DNA of 64,000 nucleotides from NCBI RefSeq assembly GCF_039544165.1, contig NZ_BAABLD010000008.1:682001-746000 (forward strand), given 5' to 3'. Position 1 is the stretch's first letter. Each line of letters begins with the position of its first letter. Shown here piece by piece: positions 51,323 to 59,477 of the stretch. The stretch comes from Viridibacterium curvum. GTDB taxonomy: Bacteria > Pseudomonadota > Gammaproteobacteria > Burkholderiales > Rhodocyclaceae. Position numbers and translations under genes: made by a program. Under the pieces are notes generated by a model. It was not told where the DNA came from and did not search any database. It saw nothing but the letters and a program-made list of their open reading frames with translations.

Positions 51323-53041
51323 ATGCCTTTCGTCATTCATGGTCTCCCCGTCTCGCAAGGCATCTCCATCGGCCACGCGCATCTGGTGTCGCATGCGCTG
51401 CTTGAGGTAAACCATTTCCTGATCGCCCCGCGCCACATCGACGCCGAAGTCACCCGCCTCGATGATGCCGCCGCCAAAGTGCGCTTCGAACTGCGCGCCC
51501 TGCGCGAAACCTCGACCGCTGCACAGTCCGAACTGACCGCCTTCGTCGACCTCCACACGCTGCTGCTCGACGACCCCATGCTGGTCGAATCTTCGCGACG
51601 TCTGATCCGCGAACGCCGCTGCAACGCCGAGTGGGCACTGGTGCAACAGATGGAGCAGATCGTCGACCAGTTCGAGGCTATCGAAGACGCCTACATGCGC
51701 GAACGCAAGGCCGACGTGGTGCAGGTGGTCGAGCGCCTGCTCAAGGGACTGCTCGGTCACCCCGGCTCGGTACCTGGCAAGCAGCAGGATGGCCTGGGCA
51801 CCATCGTTGTCGCGCACGATCTGTCGCCAGCCGACACCATTCACTTCAAGAACAACCAGATTGCCGGTTTCGTCACCGACGTTGGTGGCGCCACTTCGCA
51901 CACCGCCATCGTCGCGCGCAGTCTCGGCATCCCGGCCGTGGTCGGTCTGCGCCATGTACGCCACGTTGTACGTGAAGACGACATCGTCATCATCGACGGT
52001 TCGCGGGGCGTTGTCATCGTCGACCCCGACGAGCGCGTGCTCGAAGAGTACCGCCTGCGGCGCAGCGAATACGAGCTCGAACGCTCCAAGCTCAAGCGTC
52101 TGCGCAGCACTCGGGCGGCCACGCTGGATGGCGAAATCGTCGGCCTGCACGCCAATATCGAGCTGCCCGCCGACGCGGCACAGGTGCGCGATGTCGAAGC
52201 CGATGGCGTCGGCCTGTTCCGCACCGAGTTCCTGTTCATGAACCGCGATCAGCTACCGGACGAGGAAGAGCAGTTCGAAGCGTATCGCGCCGTGGCGAAA
52301 GCCATGGGTGGCAAGCCGGTCACCATCCGCACGCTGGACATCGGTGCCGACAAACCTTTGCAGTCAGGCGGGCCGCGCACCGAAACCAACCCTGCGCTGG
52401 GGCTGCGCGCGATCCGCTACAGCCTCGCCGAACCGCAGATGTTCCTCACCCAGTTGCGGGCACTGCTGCGCGCCTCGCACTACGGCAAGGTGCAGATCCT
52501 CGTGCCGATGCTGGCGCATGCCCACGAGATCGACGCAACGTTGACTGCCATCACGCTGGCCAAGGCCCAGCTGCGCGCCGAGAAGGTGAAGTTCGACGAG
52601 AATGTGGCCGTTGGCGGCATGATCGAGATTCCCGCGGCCGCGTTGTCGCTGGGCGTCTTTGTCAAACGCCTGCAGTTCCTGTCAATCGGCACCAATGACC
52701 TGATCCAGTACACGCTGGCCATCGACCGCACCGATGAATCGGTCGCCCACCTCTACGACCCGCTGCACCCTGCCGTGCTGCGTCTCATCTCGATGACCAT
52801 CCAGGCCGGTGCCAAGCACGGCCTGCCAGTGTCGGTGTGTGGCGAAATGGCGGGCGATTCGAGCTACACGCGACTGCTGCTGGGCATGGGCCTGCGCAGC
52901 TTCTCGATGCACCCGGCGCAGATCCTTGAAGTGAAACGCGAGATCCTGCGCGCCGACAGTCAGGAGCTCGCCGCCAAGGTGACGAAGCTGATGCGCCAGG
53001 ACGAACCGGATCGCATCAACGAGGCTGTCGATAAGCTCTAA
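51323..53041 (+). CDS. ptsI: Phosphoenolpyruvate-protein phosphotransferase (enzyme I)
   Basis: 572 residues from ATG 51323. Phospho-His193 in VGGATSHTAIVARSLGIPAVVG, the PEP-binding TIM barrel with DGVGLFRTEFLFMNR, TIRTLDIGADKPL, and catalytic Cys region LPVSVCGEMAGD. It transfers phosphate from PEP to HPr. Convergent with the lipoprotein gene behind it, whose stop is 3 bp away. Confidence 0.96.
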   Translation: MPFVIHGLPVSQGISIGHAHLVSHALLEVNHFLIAPRHIDAEVTRLDDAAAKVRFELRALRETSTAAQSELTAFVDLHTLLLDDPMLVESSRRLIRERRCNAEWALVQQMEQIVDQFEAIEDAYMRERKADVVQVVERLLKGLLGHPGSVPGKQQDGLGTIVVAHDLSPADTIHFKNNQIAGFVTDVGGATSHTAIVARSLGIPAVVGLRHVRHVVREDDIVIIDGSRGVVIVDPDERVLEEYRLRRSEYELERSKLKRLRSTRAATLDGEIVGLHANIELPADAAQVRDVEADGVGLFRTEFLFMNRDQLPDEEEQFEAYRAVAKAMGGKPVTIRTLDIGADKPLQSGGPRTETNPALGLRAIRYSLAEPQMFLTQLRALLRASHYGKVQILVPMLAHAHEIDATLTAITLAKAQLRAEKVKFDENVAVGGMIEIPAAALSLGVFVKRLQFLSIGTNDLIQYTLAIDRTDESVAHLYDPLHPAVLRLISMTIQAGAKHGLPVSVCGEMAGDSSYTRLLLGMGLRSFSMHPAQILEVKREILRADSQELAAKVTKLMRQDEPDRINEAVDKL

Positions 53042-53043
53042 CC

Positions 53044-53631
53044 CTAGAGCGAGCCGTCCTTGCGCGCCGCCTCCAGCGTGACCTTCATCAGCCCCTGCAG
53101 CTGCTTGTCGATGTCGTCCGCCATGCTGCTGGCTTTGCCGGACCAGCGCAGCTTGCCACTGCCGACCTGGGTGATGGCCGTGTCGGAGGTGTAGTTGTTC
53201 GACGGCGTCACGGTCGTCGTCGTGCCGGGAAATGGAAACTGGATGCCGACGCCGCTGCCGAAGCCACCACGCCCACCGCCCACGCCGAAGCCAAACGAAG
53301 GACGCTGCTCCGCAACCACCACCGGATTGAGGCGGATGGTTGCAACAATCATCCAGGGCGTACCGGCGGCGCGCGCCGCACTGAGCGCACTGTCGAAACT
53401 TTGCGAGCCGGGTAGTACAGGTTCGGCCCCCATCAGACGCAACTGCGCCGCGAGCTTGTCGAGGCAGATGCGCTGCAGGGTCTGCTCTACGGCGTCGCAA
53501 GCAATGAAGACCTTGCTGCCGGGCAGCACTGGGTCGGTCAGCTGGGCGTCGCGCCATTGCGCATCCATGTGTGCGGTGGAACAGGCGGTGAGCAGGAGGG
53601 CTGACAGAAGAATCATCGGGTTCTTGCGCAT
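53044..53631 (-). CDS. Putative lipoprotein, DUF4136-like
   Basis: 195 residues from ATG 53631 with lipobox LLLTAC. The fold pattern (KVFIACDAVEQTLQRICLDKLAAQLRLMGAEPV, then GTPWMIVATIRLNPVVV, a Gly-rich loop and RWSGKASSMADDIDKQLQGLMKVTLEAA) resembles DUF4136-type periplasmic lipoproteins that end in a conserved helix. Function unknown. Divergent from glpD. Confidence 0.75.
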   Translation of the reverse strand: MRKNPMILLSALLLTACSTAHMDAQWRDAQLTDPVLPGSKVFIACDAVEQTLQRICLDKLAAQLRLMGAEPVLPGSQSFDSALSAARAAGTPWMIVATIRLNPVVVAEQRPSFGFGVGGGRGGFGSGVGIQFPFPGTTTTVTPSNNYTSDTAITQVGSGKLRWSGKASSMADDIDKQLQGLMKVTLEAARKDGSL

Positions 53632-53758
53632 GCGGGCTCCACGGGACCGGTGATGTGCGGATTCTGCGCCGCGACCTTGGCGCTTGTCACCCGTCATTGC
53701 TGCCATCCGTCGCGCCGCCGTGCTTTAATCCAGAGACAAGACCAAGCGGAAAAGCGCC

Positions 53759-55246
53759 ATGTCGTCCGATGCAGTCGACTTCGATGTACTGGTGGTAGGA
53801 GGGGGCATCAACGGTGCCTGCATAGCACGTGATGCCGCAGGTCGTGGACTGCGCGTCGCGCTGGTGGAACGCGACGACCTCGCCGGACATACCTCTTCGG
53901 CCAGCACAAAACTGATCCATGGCGGCCTGCGTTACCTCGAGAACTTCGAGTTCTCGCTGGTGCAGAAAGCGCTCGCCGAGCGCGAGGTCCTGCTGCGCGC
54001 CGCGCCGCACATCACCTGGCCACTGCGTTTCGTGATGCCGCACAACGATGCGGTGCGCTCGCGCTGGCTGGTGCGCGCCGGCCTGTTTCTCTACGACCAT
54101 CTTGCACGACGCGACCGCCTGCCATCGTCGGAGCCCATCGATCTATCGCGTCACGTTGCGGGGCAAGCCCTGCAAGCCGGCTGGCGACACGGGTTCGAAT
54201 ATTCCGATGCCTGGGTAGACGACGCCCGCATGGTGGTGCTCAACGCCGTCGACGCTGCCGAGCGGGGCGCACAGGTTCTTACCCGTACACTTTGCGAACG
54301 GGCCGAGCGGCGTGATGGTGTCTGGCACGCAAGCCTGAGGAACGCGCAGACTTCGCGTGCGGTCACGGCGCGTCTACTGGTCAACGCAACAGGCCCGTGG
54401 GTCGCCAGCTTCCTCAGCGATCACGCCGGGCTGCGCTCGCACCACCGCGTGCGGCTCGTGCGCGGCAGCCACATCGTTGTGCCGCGTCTGTTCGAGCACG
54501 ACAAGGCCTACCTTCTGCAGAACGCGGATCGCCGCGTGGTTTTCGCGATCCCCTACGAGCAGCATTACACCCTGATCGGCACCACCGAAGTGGCACAGGA
54601 TGACGATGCGGCGCAAGCGCACATCGACGCCGCTGAAACCACTTATCTCTGCGAAACTGCCAGCCGCTTCTTCCGTCTGCCTGTGAGCCCTGCCGATGTG
54701 CGCTGGCATTACTCCGGCGTTCGCCCGTTGCTGGACGACGAACATGCCGCCCTGTCACGCAACACACGCGATTACCTGCTGGAGCTGGACAGCGGCGAGG
54801 CGCCGCTGCTGTCCGTCTTCGGCGGCAAGATCACCACCTGCCGCAAACTGGCCGAAGAAGCGGTGGACCGCATCGCGGATCTGCTGGAGCACGGCGCCCC
54901 AAGCTGGACAGCGGAGGCGCCCCTGCCAGGCGGTGACATGCCGGGTGCCGACTTCCCCGCCTTCGCTGCTTCGCTACGGGCACGTCATGCCGACGTCGAC
55001 GCCAGTCAGATACTGCGTCTGGCGCATGCATACGGCACGCGGGCCGAACACATCCTCGCCGGCAACCGTCAGGCCGTACTGCCGGGTGTGAGCGAAGCCG
55101 AGCTGCGCTACCTCTACGACGTCGAATGGGCCCGCAGTGCCGAAGACATCCTATGGCGACGCAGCAAGCTTGGCCTGCACCTGCAAGCAGATGCGGTCGC
55201 CATACTTGACGACTGGCTCGCCCGCCAGAGGGCGCGCAGCCAATAG
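53759..55246 (+). CDS. glpD: Aerobic glycerol-3-phosphate dehydrogenase
   Basis: 495 residues, FAD-dependent. Dinucleotide-binding start FDVLVVGGGINGACIARDAAGRGLRVALVERDDLAGHTSSASTKLIHGGLRYLENFEFSLV is the GlpD signature; VRLVRGSHIVVPRLFEHDKAYLLQNADRRVVFAIPYEQ and FGGKITTCRKLAEEA follow. It feeds electrons from glycerol-3-phosphate to quinone at the inner membrane. No glpK or glpR is adjacent; the downstream pgpA is in the same orientation. Confidence 0.95.
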   Translation: MSSDAVDFDVLVVGGGINGACIARDAAGRGLRVALVERDDLAGHTSSASTKLIHGGLRYLENFEFSLVQKALAEREVLLRAAPHITWPLRFVMPHNDAVRSRWLVRAGLFLYDHLARRDRLPSSEPIDLSRHVAGQALQAGWRHGFEYSDAWVDDARMVVLNAVDAAERGAQVLTRTLCERAERRDGVWHASLRNAQTSRAVTARLLVNATGPWVASFLSDHAGLRSHHRVRLVRGSHIVVPRLFEHDKAYLLQNADRRVVFAIPYEQHYTLIGTTEVAQDDDAAQAHIDAAETTYLCETASRFFRLPVSPADVRWHYSGVRPLLDDEHAALSRNTRDYLLELDSGEAPLLSVFGGKITTCRKLAEEAVDRIADLLEHGAPSWTAEAPLPGGDMPGADFPAFAASLRARHADVDASQILRLAHAYGTRAEHILAGNRQAVLPGVSEAELRYLYDVEWARSAEDILWRRSKLGLHLQADAVAILDDWLARQRARSQ

Positions 55247-55285
55247 ACGCTGCACCCTTTTTCCTTCTTCGATCCCCTTTCATTC

Positions 55286-55771
55286 ATGCGCCCCAGCCTG
55301 CGTCTGCTCGTCTCACACCCCGCTCATTTCATCTCGCTGGGGCTCGGTAGCGGCCTCGCGCCCAAAGCACCCGGCACCTTCGGCAGCCTTGCGGCATGGG
55401 CGCTGTTCGCCTTGTTGCCGGATTCCACCCCACTGGCTTTCCTGATCGGCGGCATCGTGCTTTCCTTTGCACTGGGCTGCTGGCTGATTCCCGTCACGAG
55501 TCGCGCACTGGGTCAGGCCGATCCGGGCTGCATCGTGTGGGATGAGTTCGTCGCCGTCTGGCTGGTTCTGGCCTTCACGCCATGGACCCTCGCCTGGCAA
55601 GCCTTCGCGGTGATCACCTTCCGCGTCTTCGACATCGCCAAGCCCTGGCCGATACGCTGGGCAGACGGGCGCTTCAAAAATGGTTTCGGTGTGATGTTCG
55701 ACGACCTGCTGGCCGCGGGCTACACGCTGATCTGTATCGCACTTGCCCTGCGTCTGGTACCGACGGCATGA
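55286..55771 (+). CDS. pgpA: Phosphatidylglycerophosphatase A
   Basis: 161 residues with the PgpA motifs GLGSGLAPKAPGTFGSLAAWALF and DPGCIVWDEFVAVWLVL and the FDIAKPWPIRWADGRFKNGFGVMFDDLLAAGYT segment; three to four membrane helices. It dephosphorylates phosphatidylglycerol phosphate. Its stop overlaps the pncC start by four bases. Confidence 0.94.
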   Translation: MRPSLRLLVSHPAHFISLGLGSGLAPKAPGTFGSLAAWALFALLPDSTPLAFLIGGIVLSFALGCWLIPVTSRALGQADPGCIVWDEFVAVWLVLAFTPWTLAWQAFAVITFRVFDIAKPWPIRWADGRFKNGFGVMFDDLLAAGYTLICIALALRLVPTA

Positions 55772-56247
55772 ACGAAGCGCTAACGAAACTTGCCGTCGAG
55801 GTAGGCGCCTTCCTGCATGCGCGGCACTGGACGCTGGCGACTGCCGAGTCCTGTACGGGCGGCCTGGTGGCGGCGGCTATCACTGAAGTGGCCGGCTCCA
55901 GCGGCTGGTTCGACAGCGCCTGCGTGACCTACTCGAACGAAGCCAAGATCCGCATGCTGGGCGTCGCAAGCGACACGCTGAAGAACCACGGTGCCGTCAG
56001 CGAAGCGACCGTACGCGAAATGCTGGCCGGCGTGCTGACACGTTCGGGCGCCGACGTAGCCGTCGCCTTGTCGGGCATTGCCGGCCCCAGCGGCGGAACG
56101 CAGGACAAACCCGTCGGTACGGTTTGGATGGCATGGGGAACCTCCACGGCACAGCACGTGCATCATGCTGTTTTTCCCGGCAATCGCGCTGCGGTGCGCG
56201 AAGCCGCGGCGCGCTTCGTACTCGAGGCAATCTTGCGGCTCAAGTAA
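55768..56247 (+). CDS. pncC: Nicotinamide-nucleotide amidohydrolase PncC (CinA C-terminal domain)
   Basis: 159 residues comprising only the CinA C-terminal domain: TLATAESCTGGLVAAAITEVAGSSGWFDSACVTYSNEAKIRMLGV (catalytic Ser in the ESCTGG motif) and VAVALSGIAGPSGGTQDKPVGTVWMAW. It deamidates NMN to nicotinic acid mononucleotide in NAD recycling. Coupled to pgpA; followed by a strong bidirectional terminator. Confidence 0.93.
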   Translation: MNEALTKLAVEVGAFLHARHWTLATAESCTGGLVAAAITEVAGSSGWFDSACVTYSNEAKIRMLGVASDTLKNHGAVSEATVREMLAGVLTRSGADVAVALSGIAGPSGGTQDKPVGTVWMAWGTSTAQHVHHAVFPGNRAAVREAAARFVLEAILRLK

Positions 56248-56257
56248 AGCGCCTCAA

Positions 56258-56289
56258 ATGAAAAACCCGGCTCACGCCGGGTTTTTCAT
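56258..56289. terminator. Bidirectional rho-independent terminator
   Basis: AAAAACCCGGC (56261-56271), TCAC loop, GCCGGGTTTTT (56276-56286). The A-run and T-run make it work for both the plus-strand pgpA-pncC genes and the convergent pectinesterase gene. Confidence 0.92.
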
Positions 56290-56306
56290 AGGTTGATTCA
56301 ACGCGC

Positions 56307-58223
56307 TCAAGGTGTGGGTACCCAACCCGCGTTGCTGTTCCACTGAGAGAACACCTCTGCGCGGGTGTCCAGGCCAGAAAGGTCTGCACTGGTCGTCGAG
56401 TAGGACGAGCGTGCGCTCGTGTCGATGGTATTGCCCGTCAGATCCTTGCTACCACTTTCACGATAGCCGGCCGCAGCAGTCGGCGTGGTGATCGGCGGCG
56501 TATTGGTGGCCAGCCAACCGGCAGCAATGATGTGGGTGTCCATCTTGTTGTTGATGAAAGCCACATTGTTGCAGCCAAAGTAGGTATTTCCGCTCAGGCT
56601 GCCAGAGCTGGTCCATTGCGCCGAGCAATAGCCGCTCGAGAAGTTGCTGGCCTGACGACCGAGGTACGTCGCCCCTGCGGGAACGCCAGATTCCTTGGTT
56701 AGCTGACTGTTGAGCACTACGAATCCAGGGTAGCCATACGCCGTGCGTGATTCGATGACGTAGCCGCCGCTACTGGCGCTGGTCGTATCGACGATGGTAC
56801 GCAGCTCACTCTCTTCAATCAGCATTGCAAACGGCGATCCCCAGATGTAGTCCACGTCACCCTTGATGAGCGACTGGTAGATCCACACCCAACCCTTGAC
56901 CTGGATGGTGTCCTGCGTGCTGTAGAAGTTCATATAGGTACCGATCATGCGCGAACCGGCCAGCGTCGAACTGTTGAAGTAAATCGTCTCGGCCTGGTTG
57001 TTCATCGATCCTGTCACGCCTTCCCAGACGTTCTTCACGTGCGTGTTCTGCAGCGTGAAGTTGGTCAGCTTGAGCAGGTCAGTGCCTTCAACCAGCAATA
57101 CGGCACGACCACCATTCAGGCGCGGACGATTACCGCCGGTTTCGGCCACCACCGTGGTGGTCGGCGTCGTACCGCTGCCGCCGGTACCGGGGTTGTACTG
57201 CTCGAAGTTTTCCGACTGCACAATCACGCCATTGCGGCTGGTACCGGAGATGGTCAGGTTGCTGATGTTGCGGATGAACAGGTCGCCCGTATAGGTGCCG
57301 TCGTTGACCGTGATGGTCTTGGCCACCGAGACGCTATTGCAAGCGTCGGTCGACGTGCCGCCACACTGGCCCATGACCCAGTTCAGCGCACCCTGCACGG
57401 TGCGGAAGTCTGCCGTCGTGCCCGTGTCGTCAACCGTTACAGCCGTCTTGGAAGCAGGTGCCGAACGTGTCGTGAAAGCCCAGGCCGTCTTGCTGCTGAC
57501 GCCAGCAAACGCCGTACCGCCAACATTGCCTGTGAGCACGCCGTTGTCGACTGTCACGTAGTAACCCGTATCCGGCGACAGCACGTTGTCGTGCAGGCGG
57601 ATCGTCGCCGTCTTGCCCGAGATGCTGACCGGCTTGTAGAACATCCAGCGGTATTGCGTCAGGGTTGAGACGTTGTTGCCGAGCTTGTCGATCTCGGTGT
57701 TGTTGCGCGGAATCACGGTCTGCACGTCGTTGGCCTGCAGCGTTGCCGCCGCGTAGCTCGAATAGATCGCGCTGCCCGTATTGAAGACGTTGAGGCTGAT
57801 GGTGTCGACGAGGGAATCATCACTGGTCTTGTAGACCTTGATGTAGCCCGATGTGCCCAGCGTGGGGGTAGCGTCAAAAGTGATGGACAGGCGCGTGTCG
57901 TAGTGGATTGCCGTTGCGCCATTCGACGGGACATAAGCGCTCACCGAAGCTGCACTTGACGAGCTGCTCGACGACGAGCTGGCAACGCTGGAAGACGAGC
58001 TCGACGAAGAGCTGGAGACCGAACTGGCCGACGAGCTGCTGCTCGACGCGACGCTGCTCGACGACGAACTGGCCACACTGGATGTGCTGGATGCACTCGA
58101 TGCGCTCGATGCGCTGGAAGAACTGCCCGAAGCCGGTGCGGCGCTGCCGCCGCCACTACCGCCACCGCAGGCAGCGAGAGTCATTGCGATGGCAGTTGCC
58201 ATCCAGGGTACTACGCGATTCAT
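56307..58223 (-). CDS. Pectinesterase-family lipoprotein with poly-serine linker
   Basis: 638 residues. Lipobox MTLAAC (Cys19), then a Gly/Ser region and about 70 residues of almost pure Ser with Ala/Val, a linker style seen in secreted polysaccharide-degrading proteins. Next an Ig-like (Big_5-type) domain (about 95-250, YVPSNGATAIHYDTRLSITFD) and a CE8 right-handed beta-helix: MNNQAETIYF, FYSTQDTIQVKG, GDVDYIWGSPFAM and ATYLGRQ supply the conserved Gln, Asp, Asp and Arg. It de-esterifies pectin at the cell surface. No other pectin genes are adjacent. Confidence 0.9.
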   Translation of the reverse strand: MNRVVPWMATAIAMTLAACGGGSGGGSAAPASGSSSSASSASSASSTSSVASSSSSSVASSSSSSASSVSSSSSSSSSSVASSSSSSSSSAASVSAYVPSNGATAIHYDTRLSITFDATPTLGTSGYIKVYKTSDDSLVDTISLNVFNTGSAIYSSYAAATLQANDVQTVIPRNNTEIDKLGNNVSTLTQYRWMFYKPVSISGKTATIRLHDNVLSPDTGYYVTVDNGVLTGNVGGTAFAGVSSKTAWAFTTRSAPASKTAVTVDDTGTTADFRTVQGALNWVMGQCGGTSTDACNSVSVAKTITVNDGTYTGDLFIRNISNLTISGTSRNGVIVQSENFEQYNPGTGGSGTTPTTTVVAETGGNRPRLNGGRAVLLVEGTDLLKLTNFTLQNTHVKNVWEGVTGSMNNQAETIYFNSSTLAGSRMIGTYMNFYSTQDTIQVKGWVWIYQSLIKGDVDYIWGSPFAMLIEESELRTIVDTTSASSGGYVIESRTAYGYPGFVVLNSQLTKESGVPAGATYLGRQASNFSSGYCSAQWTSSGSLSGNTYFGCNNVAFINNKMDTHIIAAGWLATNTPPITTPTAAAGYRESGSKDLTGNTIDTSARSSYSTTSADLSGLDTRAEVFSQWNSNAGWVPTP

Positions 58224-58425
58224 GTTTGTCTCCGTCCACTTGCTACTGCCGGGTACCGCTCTTTGTCGGGTCCGGCTGGGGTCATTGCCGTTCTGCGGCC
58301 TGAAACACTCGGCGTGTTATCGGTCACATCGCGTCCTATCTTAGCAAGACAGAAGGCGTTCGCCATCCTTCTTTTTCGCAAACATGAACAATTTGGCGTA
58401 GGCACTCTTGACACAACACATCGAC

Positions 58426-58755
58426 ATGTCTAAGTTTATCGATATGAATCGCGATTACTCCCGAGCCATTCCTCCGCAATGGCAGCACATGGCCAAGGTC
58501 TTCGAAGCGCTCGGCGACGAGCATCGCCAGCGCATTGTGCTGAGCTTCGAGCCCGGCGAAGAACTCAACGTCGGCCAGATCGCCGAAGTGTCCACTCTGG
58601 CGCGCTCGACCGTCTCGCACCACCTCAAGATTCTGCGCGAAGCCCAGGTGCTGGTCGCGCAGAAGCAGGGCAAGGAAGTCTGGTTCCGCGTGAACAAGCC
58701 TTTTCTCGAATCCGTTTTCGGCGACGTGACGGCCTATCTTCGCGATTACCTCTGA
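58426..58755 (+). CDS. ArsR-family winged-helix regulator
   Basis: About 109 residues from ATG 58426; TTG 58408 and ATG 58444 are alternatives, and the last begins after the operator motif. Winged helix: MAKVFEALGDEHRQRIVLSFEPGEELNVGQIAEVSTLARSTVSHHLKILREAQVLVAQKQGKEVWFRVN. No metal-binding cysteines are present, so it is not a classical arsenic sensor. The motif at its own start recurs before the next gene (58792), suggesting it controls both. The following terminator would separate the transcripts. Confidence 0.88.
   Translation: MSKFIDMNRDYSRAIPPQWQHMAKVFEALGDEHRQRIVLSFEPGEELNVGQIAEVSTLARSTVSHHLKILREAQVLVAQKQGKEVWFRVNKPFLESVFGDVTAYLRDYL
58430..58446. promoter_or_regulatory. Putative ArsR operator, copy 1
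   Basis: CTAAGTTTATCGATATG overlaps the possible starts of the ArsR gene. The reverse complement occurs at 58792-58808 with 16 of 17 bases matching, and both flank the regulator gene. Confidence 0.65.
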
Positions 58756-58758
58756 GCA

Positions 58759-58783
58759 CGCCGGGCAGGGTCCGGCGTTTTTT
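58759..58783 (+). terminator. Rho-independent terminator after the ArsR gene
   Basis: CGCCGG (58759-58764), short loop, CCGGCG (58772-58777) followed by six T. It lies directly after the ArsR stop and ahead of the operator copy for the next gene. Confidence 0.88.
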
Positions 58784-58791
58784 GACTACAA

Positions 58792-58808
58792 CATATCGAT
58801 AAATTTAG
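58792..58808. promoter_or_regulatory. Putative ArsR operator, copy 2
   Basis: CATATCGATAAATTTAG, inverted relative to copy 1, 10 bp before the ATG of the YebB-like gene and immediately ahead of its AGGAATTTC ribosome site. Position suits a repressor blocking transcription of this gene. Confidence 0.65.
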
Positions 58809-58818
58809 GAATTTCGTT

Positions 58819-59385
58819 ATGAGTGCTGCCGCAATGCCCGAACTCCAGATCGGCGACCTCGTCTTCATCCGCATCCCGGTCCTGTTCTTCCGCAAGGTCG
58901 CCGACACGACGGCGAGCTGGACCAACCATGTCGGCATCGTCACCGGTCAGAAAGACGGCGTCTGGCAGGTCGCCGAAAGCTGCGTGCCTTTTGCCCGCCA
59001 GCGCAGCTTCGACGCCTTTGTCGCCCGCTCGGAAAACCGGCGCTACTGCATTCGCCGCCTGCCCGTGCCGCTCGATGCAGACCAGCAGCAACGCCTGCAG
59101 CAAGCCGTGGCCCGGCGACTCGGCACGCTCTATCACACTGGCTTTGCGCTGCATTCGCGCCGCCAGTTCTGCTCCAAGTTCGTCCATGAAGTGCTGCGCG
59201 AAGCTTGCGGCATCCGCGTCGGCCGGATCGAGACCTTTGCGCAATTGCTCGGACGCAACCCTGATGCACAGCTGGGCTTCTGGCGCCTGTGGTTCTTCGG
59301 CCGCATCCCATGGCGGCGCGAGACCATCACGCCGGCCAGCGAACTGAGCTGCCCACACATGACAACCGTGTTCGACTGCGCCTGA
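58819..59385 (+). CDS. YebB/YiiX-like permuted papain-fold cysteine hydrolase
   Basis: 188 residues. LQIGDLVFIRIPVLFFRKVADTTASWTNHVGIVTGQKDGVWQVAES contains the His of the permuted NlpC/P60 (DUF830) fold, and RRQFCSKFVHEVLREACG the catalytic Cys. Such enzymes hydrolyse amide or ester bonds in lipids or peptides. No signal peptide. Probably regulated by the adjacent ArsR protein. Substrate unknown. Confidence 0.85.
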   Translation: MSAAAMPELQIGDLVFIRIPVLFFRKVADTTASWTNHVGIVTGQKDGVWQVAESCVPFARQRSFDAFVARSENRRYCIRRLPVPLDADQQQRLQQAVARRLGTLYHTGFALHSRRQFCSKFVHEVLREACGIRVGRIETFAQLLGRNPDAQLGFWRLWFFGRIPWRRETITPASELSCPHMTTVFDCA

Positions 59386-59477
59386 TACACGGACGGCAAG
59401 CTTGCCCGGATTGCCGAGCGACATGGGTCGCTTCCGGGTGACAATCCCTTGCATAACCCGACTGGATCCCCGCCATC

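Noticed and set aside
54180..54200. GGGTTCGAAT resembling a tRNA T-arm
   Set aside because: It lies inside glpD coding sequence and no cloverleaf can be built around it.
56307..58223. Serine repeat tract as a CRISPR or tandem DNA repeat
   Set aside because: The repetitive DNA near 57950-58130 encodes the poly-Ser linker of the pectinesterase with mixed codons; there are no spaced identical repeats.
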